Notes: generated from the sequence alone by a model not told the origin. A stretch of 5,895 nucleotides of DNA from an uncultured Collinsella sp. (GCA_900552145.1 URYW01000105.1:1-5895); one strand, 5' to 3'. Counted from the first letter of the stretch, positions 1 to 5,628 are shown. Numbers and translations are program-made.

Positions 1-603
1 AAGAACCCCGAGGACACGCCGGACACCCCGACCTACACCGAGATTGAGTTTGAGGCCGGCAAGCCCGTCGCCGTAGACGGCAAGAAGATGAAGCTCTCCG
101 AGATCGTCATCGCCCTCAACAAGATCTCCGGCGACAATGGCTTTGGCCGTCTCGATCTGGTCGAGGATCGTCTGGTGGGCCTTAAGAGCCGCGAGTGCTA
201 TGAGGTCCCCGGAGCCCTGACGCTCATCACCGCCCACAAGGCGCTCGAGGACATCTGCGTCGAGGGCGACCTTCTCAAGACCAAGATCAAGCTCGAGCAG
301 GATTGGGCCACCGCCGTGTACAACGGCCAGTGGTACAGCCCGCTCAAAAACGCGCTCGATGCCTTTATGGCCGATACCCAGAAGTTCGTGACCGGCACTG
401 TCCGTCTGAAGTTCTTTAAGGGCAACTGCCATGTCGTCGGCCGCAAGAGCCCCTTCAGCCTCTACGACTACGGTCTGGCTACCTACGACCGCGACACCAC
501 GTTTGACGAGAAGGCCAGCGCCGGCTTTATCGAGATCGATACGCTGTCGCGCAAGACGTGGGCAAAGGTCCAGGGCCCCAGCTCTGCTGCCGCCCAGGCC
601 TAG
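1..603 (+). CDS. argG: Argininosuccinate synthase, C-terminal half (5' end outside the window)
   Basis: ArgG joins citrulline and aspartate, using ATP, to give argininosuccinate, the penultimate step of arginine synthesis, in the cytosol. The frame is open from base 1 and ends at TAG (601-603), giving 200 residues of a protein usually about 400 long; the N-terminal ATP-binding half is missing. Family landmarks are clear: GKPVAVDG (fragment residues 20-27), the NGFGR loop (46-50), VEDRLVGLKSR (54-64) and YEVPG (67-71). Glu55 and Tyr67 are 12 residues apart, matching the citrulline-contacting Glu and Tyr of the family. The internal ATG at 88 is not the start, because homologous sequence continues upstream of it. 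argH follows 522 bases downstream, so the pathway is kept together. The hairpin at 757-786 and the gap suggest that argH has its own transcription start. Confidence 0.95.
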   Translation, partial: KNPEDTPDTPTYTEIEFEAGKPVAVDGKKMKLSEIVIALNKISGDNGFGRLDLVEDRLVGLKSRECYEVPGALTLITAHKALEDICVEGDLLKTKIKLEQDWATAVYNGQWYSPLKNALDAFMADTQKFVTGTVRLKFFKGNCHVVGRKSPFSLYDYGLATYDRDTTFDEKASAGFIEIDTLSRKTWAKVQGPSSAAAQA

Positions 604-645
604 CGCCTCCTTCCCTTGGTATCCGCGCGGCCCATCCGCGTGATA

Positions 646-681
646 CATAACGGGCGCACGGGGTCCCTACCTTTCGTTATG
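646..681. repeat. 7-bp inverted repeat after argG
   Basis: CATAACG (646-652) and CGTTATG (675-681) are perfect inverted repeats around a 22-base loop, 43 bases after the argG stop. There is no T-run after it, so it is not a typical terminator. It could be an mRNA 3'-end structure or chance. Nothing else is recognisable between 604 and 756. Confidence 0.3.
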
Positions 682-756
682 CTTGCTGACACTTCTTAAC
701 ATCGGTGGCCCCTACGTTCCGCCCGCATATATGATGCCGCGTCTGCGGCTGAGTCC

Positions 757-786
757 GAGCCCCGCCGGGGTTGTCCGGCGGGGCTC
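757..786 (+). terminator. Strong GC hairpin downstream of argG, candidate terminator
   Basis: GAGCCCCGCCGG (757-768) pairs perfectly with CCGGCGGGGCTC (775-786) across a 6-base loop, a 12-bp stem. The tail is only CTTCTATC, so the U-tract of a classical intrinsic terminator is weak. The hairpin facing rpiB (3436-3470) has a similar short pyrimidine tail (CTTCATAG downstream on its own strand), which may be a local terminator style. It separates argG from the small ORF at 837. Confidence 0.5.
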
Positions 787-836
787 CTTCTATCAATTTG
801 GCGGCTCTGCGCCTATATATATGAGGAGTATCCATT

Positions 837-1007
837 ATGTTCAATGCTATTGCGCATGCTTTACTTGCCCTCGCGCCCGAGTTCGATGCTGCAAGGGTCG
901 AGGACGTCCCTATGAGCCTGAAGGCCTGGATCGATGGTTCGCAGGGCAACATCCGGAGGGAGACGTTGGGCGCCAAGTGCATGGCGCGTCGCTTCTTTGC
1001 AAATTAG
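837..1007 (+). CDS. Small hypothetical protein, 56 aa
   Basis: An ATG at 837 opens a 56-codon frame ending at TAG (1005-1007). It has a textbook ribosome binding site, AGGAG at 824-828, eight bases upstream, and a TATATAT stretch (814-820) just before that could be a -10 element. The product begins MFNAIAHALLALAPEFDAAR, has an alanine/leucine-rich N-terminal 13 residues, an acidic middle (EFDAARVEDV, 15-24), a single Trp (W31), one Cys (C48) and a basic, aromatic end (RRFFAN). It has no signal peptide or clear membrane segment and I do not recognise a family. It sits between the hairpin after argG and argH, in the same direction. The strong ribosome binding site is the main evidence that it is real. 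It could be a remnant of a larger gene or a chance frame in GC-rich DNA. Confidence 0.5.
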   Translation: MFNAIAHALLALAPEFDAARVEDVPMSLKAWIDGSQGNIRRETLGAKCMARRFFAN

Positions 1008-1057
1008 CTACATGGCTCCGCACACGGTGGGGAATGTGTAAAACTAGCGGTTGAAAA

Positions 1058-1071
1058 ATCGCTTTAGCGAT
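1058..1071. promoter_or_regulatory. Inverted repeat upstream of argH, possible operator
   Basis: ATCGCT-TT-AGCGAT is a perfect 6+6 inverted repeat, 54 bases before the argH start and directly after TTGAAA (1051-1056), which resembles a -35 box although no -10 lies at the right distance. It does not match the classic ArgR box. It may be a repressor site or a small leader hairpin; the assignment is inferred from position only. Confidence 0.25.
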
Positions 1072-1106
1072 ATGGCGCATTGCTTTGGGCGCTTGTTTTG
1101 GTATTT

Positions 1107-1117
1107 GGAGAAAGGGG
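1107..1117 (+). promoter_or_regulatory. Ribosome binding site that fixes the argH start
   Basis: The purine run GGAGAAAGGGG lies eight bases before the ATG at 1126. The open frame extends upstream to a TTG at 1051, but that extension has no ribosome binding site and no family match, so 1126 is the start. Confidence 0.8.
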
Positions 1118-1125
1118 ACGGTTCC

Positions 1126-2556
1126 ATGGCTCTTTGGGGCGGTCGTTTTGAGGCAGGCGTGGCCGAGGTCACGCAGGAGTTTGGCGCGTCGCTGCCGGTC
1201 GACAAACATCTCTATAAGCAGGATATCGCCGGCTCTAAGGCGCATGCCAAGATGCTGGCGGCCCAGGGCATCATCAGTGCCGAGGACGAGCAGGCGATTG
1301 CCAAGGGCCTGACCGGAATTGAACAGGATATCGATGCCGGCAACTTCACCTTCGACATCAACGACGAAGACATTCATATGTCCATCGAGAGCGAGCTGAC
1401 GCGTCGCATCGGCGAGGCTGGTAAGCGCTTGCATACCGGACGTTCGCGCAACGACCAGGTGGCGACCGACACACGCCTGGGCGTCAAGGCGCTGGCCAAG
1501 GAGCTCATGGAGGCCAATCTTGAGCTGCGCCATGTGCTGGTGGATGCGGCCAAGAAGTACGACAAGGTAATTCTGCCGGGCTACACGCACATGCAGCACG
1601 CTCAGCCCGTGCTGCTGTCGCATCATCTGCTGGCGTATTCCTGGATGTTCGCGCGCGACTTTACGCGCCTGAAGGCAGCCTTTGATGCCGCCGACAACTG
1701 CCCGCTGGGTGCTGCCGCACTTGCCGGCACGAGCTATCCGCTCGATCGTCAGATGACGGTTGCCGAACTTGGCTTTGCGGGCGTGATTCCCAACTCGCTC
1801 GATGCGGTTTCCGACCGCGATTTCCTGCTCGATCTGCATTACGCCGGCTCAGTCATGGCCATGCATCTGTCGCGCCTTTCCGAGGAGATCGTGCTGTGGT
1901 CGAGCTCCGAATTTGGCTTTATCACGCTTTCCGACTCGTACTCCACCGGCTCGTCCATCATGCCGCAGAAGAAGAATCCCGACTTTGCCGAGCTTATCCG
2001 CGGCAAGAGCGGCCGTGTGTATGGCAACCTGGTCCAGCTGCTCGTGACCATGAAGGGCTTGCCGCTCGCTTATAACAAGGACTTGCAGGAGGACAAGGAG
2101 GGCGCGCTCGATACCGCCCATACGCTCATGCAGTGCCTGTCGGTTATGGCCGGTATGATTTCGACTTGGACCGTCAACGAGGATGCCATGGCGCGCGAGT
2201 GCGGCGTGGGACACCTTGCCGCCACCGATGTTGCCGATTACCTGGCTAAGCGTGGCCTGCCGTTCCGCGAGGCACATGCCGTGGTGGGCCATCTAGTCCT
2301 GATGTGTGAGAAGCGCGGCTGCAATCTTGAGGACCTGCCGTTTGAGGTGTTCCAGGAGGCAAGCTCGCTCTTTGAGCACGACATCACCGAGGCGCGCGAC
2401 ATCCCGTCGATTGTCGCTGCACGCACGACCGAGGGCGGTACCGCCCCTGCCGCCGTTGCCGTGCAGCTGCAGCGTGCCGAGGCACAGCTCGTGGCCGACG
2501 AGGGCGTGTTTGGATCGCTGACCAAGGTCGTCGAGATGGGCCACGGGATAAAGTAA
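1126..2556 (+). CDS. argH: Argininosuccinate lyase
   Basis: ArgH splits argininosuccinate into arginine and fumarate, the last step of arginine synthesis; it is a cytosolic homotetramer of the fumarase/aspartase superfamily. The protein is 476 residues, close to the usual 455-475. It starts with the typical MALWGGRF. Conserved blocks appear in order: TGRSRNDQ (104-111), YTHMQHAQP (153-161) with His155 as the expected catalytic base region, TSYPLDRQ, SDRDF, and the superfamily signature GSSIMPQKKNP (275-285), whose Ser276/Ser277 pair includes the catalytic serine on the mobile loop. PLAYNKDLQEDKEG follows. All key residues are present, so it should be active. It follows argG and the small ORF in the same direction and is closed by a terminator at 2607-2640, so it is probably the end of its transcript. 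The start at 1126 is set by the ribosome binding site and homology. Confidence 0.97.
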   Translation: MALWGGRFEAGVAEVTQEFGASLPVDKHLYKQDIAGSKAHAKMLAAQGIISAEDEQAIAKGLTGIEQDIDAGNFTFDINDEDIHMSIESELTRRIGEAGKRLHTGRSRNDQVATDTRLGVKALAKELMEANLELRHVLVDAAKKYDKVILPGYTHMQHAQPVLLSHHLLAYSWMFARDFTRLKAAFDAADNCPLGAAALAGTSYPLDRQMTVAELGFAGVIPNSLDAVSDRDFLLDLHYAGSVMAMHLSRLSEEIVLWSSSEFGFITLSDSYSTGSSIMPQKKNPDFAELIRGKSGRVYGNLVQLLVTMKGLPLAYNKDLQEDKEGALDTAHTLMQCLSVMAGMISTWTVNEDAMARECGVGHLAATDVADYLAKRGLPFREAHAVVGHLVLMCEKRGCNLEDLPFEVFQEASSLFEHDITEARDIPSIVAARTTEGGTAPAAVAVQLQRAEAQLVADEGVFGSLTKVVEMGHGIK

Positions 2557-2606
2557 GGGTTTGGCCGAAGCCGTTTTGCCATTTATTGAGGAATCATTTT
2601 TTGCTT

Positions 2607-2640
2607 TACGGACGTCTGCTGATGTGAGCGTCCGTATTTT
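2607..2640 (+). terminator. Intrinsic terminator of argH
   Basis: TACGGACG (2607-2614) pairs perfectly with CGTCCGTA (2629-2636) and is followed by TTTT, 50 bases after the argH stop. The 14-base loop is long, but the stem plus T-run in the right direction make a convincing terminator. Confidence 0.7.
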
Positions 2641-2848
2641 GTTGCTATGGGGGAGGGGCTTGTCGAGAAGTTCTGTAGGACCTTTGGGCAGGTTGTGAAG
2701 GGGGTACGTTCGCGGGCGGCAACCGACCGTCTGCTCTGCTCGATGCGGTTGATGGGCAGTCGGATGGTACTCTAATCGAGCTTCGAAACAGAAGTGACAC
2801 ATATGGAACGCTTCAATAAATTGCAACGTGTCAATAAACAGCTTTTTG
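2641..2848. other. Gene-free stretch between argH and ndk, with short repeats
   Basis: I see no supported gene here. A 42-codon frame from ATG 2647 has no ribosome binding site. Near the ndk side, TCAATAAA occurs twice in the same direction (2813-2820 and 2831-2838, 18 bases apart, about two helical turns), and TGACAC/GTGTCA (around 2795-2800 and 2828-2833) form an inverted pair. The A/T-rich composition from about 2800 onward contrasts with the GC-rich flanks and fits a promoter-upstream region for ndk. Confidence 0.4.
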
Positions 2849-2882
2849 TTTAACTGCAGCTAAAACTCTGTTACGATGCAGT
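2849..2882 (+). promoter_or_regulatory. Candidate ndk promoter overlapped by an inverted repeat
   Basis: TTTAAC (2849-2854) and TACGAT (2872-2877) are spaced 17 bases apart, a fair housekeeping-sigma match, placing the transcript start about 55-60 bases before the ndk ATG. ACTGCA (2853-2858) and TGCAGT (2877-2882) form an inverted repeat across the spacer and -10 box, so a repressor could bind here. This is sequence resemblance only. Confidence 0.4.
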
Positions 2883-2941
2883 CCAGGCGGGTGCCGGAAT
2901 GGGACTTGGGCACGCGCGAACCTACTTGAAAGGCTACTTTT

Positions 2942-3346
2942 ATGGCTATCGAGAAGACCTTCATCATGATTAAGCCCGACGCCGTGCGCGACCGCAAAAT
3001 CGGCGAGATCGTTGCTCGCATTGAGCGCAGCGGCCTTGTCATCGAGCGCATGGAGATGACCACGCTCGAGCGCGCTACCGTCGAGGAGCACTACGCCCAT
3101 CTGGCCGACAAGCCCTTCTTTGGCAGTCTCTGCGACTTTATGACGAGCGGTCCGGTCGTCAAGATGGTCGTTTCCGGTCTCTCCGCTGTCTCCAAGATGC
3201 GCACCCTTATGGGCGCTACTAACCCGCTTGATGCTGCCCCCGGCACCATTCGCGGCGACTTTGCTGTCGATGTCAACGCCAACGTGATCCACGGCTCCGA
3301 CTGCCTGGAGAACGCCGAGATTGAGATCAAGCGCTTCTTTGGCTAA
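2942..3346 (+). CDS. ndk: Nucleoside diphosphate kinase
   Basis: Ndk moves the gamma-phosphate of ATP to other nucleoside diphosphates through a phospho-histidine, balancing the cellular (d)NTP pools in the cytosol. The 134-residue product has the usual size. It shows the N-terminal IMIKPDAV block (8-15; Lys11 contacts phosphate), the GATNPLDAAPGTIRGDFA segment that lines the nucleotide site, and the signature NVIHGSD with catalytic His117. AAAGG at 2929-2933 sits eight bases before the ATG. It appears to be a single-gene transcript: a promoter candidate lies at 2849-2882 and a strong terminator at 3385-3418. Nothing is missing or unusual in the protein. Confidence 0.97.
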   Translation: MAIEKTFIMIKPDAVRDRKIGEIVARIERSGLVIERMEMTTLERATVEEHYAHLADKPFFGSLCDFMTSGPVVKMVVSGLSAVSKMRTLMGATNPLDAAPGTIRGDFAVDVNANVIHGSDCLENAEIEIKRFFG

Positions 3347-3348
3347 AC

Positions 3349-3370
3349 CAGCTTTGACTCCTTAAAGCTG
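3349..3370 (+). repeat. Small hairpin directly after ndk
   Basis: CAGCTTT (3349-3355) pairs with AAAGCTG (3364-3370) around an 8-base loop, three bases after the ndk stop. It has no T-run, so it probably only structures the 3' end of the message ahead of the true terminator. Confidence 0.35.
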
Positions 3371-3384
3371 TTAGCGTGTGGCTT

Positions 3385-3418
3385 GGGCGCCGCGGAACTC
3401 CATCCGCGGCGCCCTTTT
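3385..3418 (+). terminator. Intrinsic terminator of ndk
   Basis: GGGCGCCGCGG (3385-3395) pairs perfectly with CCGCGGCGCCC (3404-3414), an 11-bp GC stem with an 8-base loop, followed by TTTT. It lies about 40 bases after the ndk stop. Confidence 0.9.
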
Positions 3419-3435
3419 ATTCCAAAATCTATGAA

Positions 3436-3470
3436 GGGGTCCGCTCGGTCATGAGTTCCGAGCGGGCCCC
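3436..3470 (-). terminator. Hairpin downstream of rpiB, probable terminator
   Basis: GGGGTCCGCTCGG (3436-3448) faces CCGAGCGGGCCCC (3458-3470): a 13-position stem with one non-Watson-Crick position (a G-U pair if read as + strand RNA, an A-C mismatch if read as - strand RNA). On the minus strand it starts 28 bases after the rpiB stop and is followed by TTCATAGATTTT, a weak T-rich tail. Its place between convergent genes suggests it stops rpiB transcripts and perhaps also backs up the ndk terminator. Confidence 0.55.
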
Positions 3471-3497
3471 TGCTGTTAGCTTGTGGCACTGAGTGGT

Positions 3498-3965
3498 TTA
3501 GGCCTCGTCGACGACCTTGAGGCCGCGCGTGTGATCGATCTCGTTGAGGAGGTTAACGCGACGCTCGTGACGGCCGCCCTCAAACTCGGCGTCGAGCCAC
3601 TCGTCGACGATCATCTTAGCGAGCTCGGAGCCCACGACACGGGCACCAAAGGCGAGCACGTTGGTGTTGTTGTGCATGCGGGAGAGCTTGGCGCTGAAGG
3701 GCTCGGAGCACACGACGGCGCGTACGCCCTCGACCTTGTTGGCAGCCAGGCTAATCCCGACACCGGTGCCACAGATGAGGATGCCCAGGTCGACGTCGCC
3801 GTTGGCAACGGCCTTACCCACCTTGTAGCCGGCGATGGGGTAGTCAAAGCTCTCGGAGGTGTCGGTGCCAAAGTTCACGACCTCGCAGCCGCGCTCCTTC
3901 AGGTGCTCGGAGATGATGTTCTTGAGCTCGACGGCGGCGTGGTCGTTGCCGATACCAATCTTCAT
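3498..3965 (-). CDS. rpiB: Ribose-5-phosphate isomerase B
   Basis: RpiB interconverts ribulose 5-phosphate and ribose 5-phosphate in the pentose phosphate pathway, in the cytosol, usually as a dimer; members of this fold can also act on allose or galactose phosphates. The 155-residue product is near the usual 145-150. Family residues fall at the same numbers as in the E. coli enzyme: His9 in NDHA, the ILICGTGVGIS loop with catalytic Cys65 and Thr67, MHNNTNVLAFGAR with His98 and Asn99, and FEGGRHERRV with Arg132 and Arg136. This supports true RpiB rather than LacA/LacB subunits of galactose-6-phosphate isomerase. The start at 3965 has GAGAGG (3974-3979) eight bases upstream on its strand. It is convergent with ndk and divergent from the cysteine desulfidase gene. 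Substrate assignment is by homology. Confidence 0.94.
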   Translation of the reverse strand: MKIGIGNDHAAVELKNIISEHLKERGCEVVNFGTDTSESFDYPIAGYKVGKAVANGDVDLGILICGTGVGISLAANKVEGVRAVVCSEPFSAKLSRMHNNTNVLAFGARVVGSELAKMIVDEWLDAEFEGGRHERRVNLLNEIDHTRGLKVVDEA

Positions 3966-3990
3966 GAGTGGTTCCTCTCTGGTCTGTGCG

Positions 3991-4083
3991 GCGTAAATGC
4001 TAAAGGTTTTACCGCGTTCGACTGCATGATAGCGCGACTTTTGCGTAAACGCTCGGGCGTTTTTTGGTCAAACGCTTTAGCAT
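3991..4083. promoter_or_regulatory. Repeat-rich control region between rpiB and the cysteine desulfidase gene
   Basis: GCGTAAATGC (3991-4000) and GCGTAAACGC (4043-4052) are near-identical direct repeats. ATGCTAAAG (3997-4005) and CTTTAGCAT (4075-4083) are a perfect 9-bp inverted pair. TCAAACGCTTTA (4068-4079) has the alternating A-run/CG/T-run look of LacI/GalR-type operators. On the minus strand TATCAT (4026-4031) could be a -10 box for rpiB, without a convincing -35. These elements suggest binding sites for a sugar- or metabolite-responsive repressor; the regulator is not in the window. Confidence 0.35.
4047..4065 (+). terminator. Short terminator-like hairpin in the divergent region
   Basis: AAACGC (4047-4052), loop TCGG, GCGTTT (4057-4062), then TTT: a 6-bp stem running into a T-run on the plus strand. 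No complete gene lies upstream on that strand, so it would either stop antisense or leader transcription or act as an attenuator for the downstream gene. It overlaps one of the repeated GCGTAAACGC elements. Confidence 0.35.
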
Positions 4084-4153
4084 GCAACAAGACCGGCTTC
4101 TCATGAATGAATGCTGTCAGTTTGTGCTTGAGCGCCGTCCGCCGGAACCATGG

Positions 4154-4182
4154 TTGCAGTTTTTGATGCATTGTTATCAAAT
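4154..4182 (+). promoter_or_regulatory. Weak promoter candidate for the cysteine desulfidase gene
   Basis: TTGCAG (4154-4159) and TCAAAT (4177-4182), 17 bases apart, are a modest housekeeping-sigma match in the most A/T-rich part of the gap. A start near 4190 would give a leader of about 50 bases and place transcription after the hairpin at 4047-4065. Confidence 0.25.
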
Positions 4183-4236
4183 AAAGGAGCTAACTATTTT
4201 TGAGAGCCAAGCCCGTTATGCAAGCAGGAGATACCT

Positions 4237-5388
4237 ATGCCTACCGATTCCCTTCGTGATGCCGCGTTTTGCGATGTTTTGAACCGCGAGCTTGTCTGTG
4301 CACTCGGCTGCACCGAGCCCATTGCCGTTGCCTATGCAGCAGCGCTGGCGAGCCAGACGCTCGGTTACGAGCCCGATCATATGGATGTTGCCTGCTCGGG
4401 CAACATCATCAAGAACGTTAAGAGCGTGACCGTGCCCAACTCGGGCGGTATGCTCGGTATTGAAGCCGCGGCCGTGCTGGGGGCCGTGGGCGGCTACGCC
4501 AAAAGCGCGCTCGAGGTGCTCGAGAGCGTTAACGATGAAGACCGTGCTCGCGTGGCCGAGCTCCTCGCCGACGCCGACTACTGCGATGTATCGCTTGTCG
4601 AGGGTGTGCCCAACCTCTACATCAAGGTGACTGCCACGGCCGGGGGCCATACCGCGGTCGTCGAGATTACCGACCACCACACCAATGTCACGTGCCATAC
4701 CCTCGACGGTATTCCGGTGTGCGGCAAGTCGGCGGGGGAGTGTGCCGCCTGCGCCGAGCGCGTCGTGGCCGAGCGGGCGGCAGATAACGCCGACACGCCC
4801 ATGTCGATCGAGACCATCATCGACTTTATCGAGGACGGTGACATTGAGGACGCCCGTGCTGCCGTTGAGCGTCAGATTGAGCTGAATGGCGCAATCAGTG
4901 CCGAGGGCCTTGCGCACGCTTGGGGCGCCGAGGTGGGTCGTACGCTGCTGGGTGCTCGTGCCGATGACGTCGCCTGCCGTGCCCGTGCCCGTGCGGCCGC
5001 CGGGTCCGACGCCCGCATGAACGGCTGCGCGCTGCCGGTCGCCATTGTGTGCGGCTCGGGCAATCAGGGCATTACCTGCGCATTGCCCGTCATGGAGTAT
5101 GCCGAGTACCTGCGTTGCGACCACGATCGCCTGGTGCGCGCCGTGATGCTGTCCGATCTTATCGCCGTGCGTATCAAGAGCTATATTGGTGCGCTCTCGG
5201 CGTTTTGCGGTGCTATTTGCGCCGCGTGCGGCGCCGGCGCCGCGATTACCTGGCTGTGCGGTGGCACGCGCGAGCAGATTGGCGCGACGGTCTCGAACAC
5301 GCTCGGTAACGTGGGCGGCATCGTGTGCGACGGCGCGATGCCGGCCTGCGCGGCGAAGAGCGCCACGGCGGTGCCTTTGCCCTGCTGA
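4237..5388 (+). CDS. cyuA: L-cysteine desulfidase family protein (CyuA/UPF0597), C-terminus lost at a sequence junction
   Basis: Enzymes of this family use a [4Fe-4S] cluster to break L-cysteine into pyruvate, ammonia and sulfide, or act as related serine/cysteine deaminases, in anaerobes and enterics. GCAGGAG ends six bases before the ATG. Landmarks: GCTEP (24-28) with Cys25, SGNIIKN near 54-60, CGSGNQG (272-278), the Cys-rich stretch around 324-331 (CGAICAACGAGAA), and NTLGNVGGIVCDGAMPAC (354-371). Cys25, Cys272, the 324-331 cysteines and Cys364/371 are the candidate cluster and active-site ligands; the protein has 20 cysteines before the junction. Family members are about 430 residues. Here the match ends near residue 374-379 and the frame stops after PLPC at 383, so the terminal helical region is missing. 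The bases beyond belong to a different frame and codon style. The truncation is probably a join artefact; otherwise the gene is broken. Confidence 0.85.
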   Translation: MPTDSLRDAAFCDVLNRELVCALGCTEPIAVAYAAALASQTLGYEPDHMDVACSGNIIKNVKSVTVPNSGGMLGIEAAAVLGAVGGYAKSALEVLESVNDEDRARVAELLADADYCDVSLVEGVPNLYIKVTATAGGHTAVVEITDHHTNVTCHTLDGIPVCGKSAGECAACAERVVAERAADNADTPMSIETIIDFIEDGDIEDARAAVERQIELNGAISAEGLAHAWGAEVGRTLLGARADDVACRARARAAAGSDARMNGCALPVAIVCGSGNQGITCALPVMEYAEYLRCDHDRLVRAVMLSDLIAVRIKSYIGALSAFCGAICAACGAGAAITWLCGGTREQIGATVSNTLGNVGGIVCDGAMPACAAKSATAVPLPC

Positions 5389-5570
5389 AGGATGCCCAGC
5401 ACCGCTGCGAGCTGTTTATGACGGCCGCCCTTGGCCACTGGATGGGCAAGCTGGACGAGGAAATTCTGGAAAAGACCCTTGGCAGCATGAGCTACATCAC
5501 CGGTACCGAAACCGAGCAAAGCAAAAGCCAACAAGCGCCGGATGCGGAACAGGCAGGCGAAACCGCCTGA
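5358..5570 (+). pseudogene. C-terminal fragment of an unrecognised protein, 5' end replaced at the junction
   Basis: A frame shifted from that of cyuA is open to TGA (5568-5570). From the approximate junction it reads as about 70 residues with no plausible start or ribosome binding site: a helical-looking, ordered part (ALLKDAQHRCELF, then GHWMGKLDEEILEKTLG) and a polar, Gln/Glu-rich tail (TETEQSKSQQAPDAEQAGET) typical of a disordered protein end. It does not resemble the end of cysteine desulfidases, which carry a GM-x-x-TD-type motif, so this is not a simple frameshift of the upstream gene. It uses GAA, AAA and CAA often. The gene behind it lies 58 bases downstream with no terminator between, so the two may share an operon. 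I do not recognise the family. Confidence 0.5.
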
Positions 5571-5628
5571 CATCCCCGCGCCCGACCTTTGCGGATAGAT
5601 TATTACAACACGAAAGGAACTAACACCT

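Noticed and set aside
1051..1125. Upstream TTG start giving argH a 25-residue extension
   Set aside because: No ribosome binding site for it; family proteins start at MALWGGRF, and the strong site at 1107-1117 serves the ATG at 1126.
1072..1150. Apparent in-frame partial duplication of the argH start (MAHCFGRLF versus MALWGGRF)
   Set aside because: Only a few scattered identities over a short stretch; more likely chance than a duplicated start.
910..1839. 309-codon open frame on the minus strand across the small ORF and argH
   Set aside because: It lies antisense to a clear argH gene, has a low-complexity, family-free translation and reflects the codon bias of the GC-rich gene opposite.
2647..2775. 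42-codon frame in the argH-ndk gap
   Set aside because: No ribosome binding site, directly after a terminator, and no recognisable protein character.
3483..4106. 207-codon plus-strand frame over rpiB
   Set aside because: rpiB on the other strand matches its family residue for residue; this frame is its complement shadow and has no ribosome binding site.
4082..4282. Open frame starting near the CTTTAGCAT element and running into cyuA
   Set aside because: No ribosome binding site, overlaps the well-supported cyuA start out of frame, and the translation matches nothing known to me.
4216..5124. 302-codon minus-strand frame opposite cyuA
   Set aside because: It is antisense to a well-matched family protein; the Gly/His/Val-rich translation is typical of a reverse-frame shadow.
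5325..5570. Reading the 5325-5570 frame as a complete 81-aa gene
   Set aside because: The first third is cyuA DNA in the wrong frame (RRRDAGLRGEER), and the ATG at 5325 is internal to the conserved CDGA region; the frame is open by accident up to the junction.
5358..5570. A simple frameshift in cyuA explaining the early stop
   Set aside because: The shifted frame does not restore the family C-terminus, and the codon style changes at the same place, so a join fits better than a single indel.
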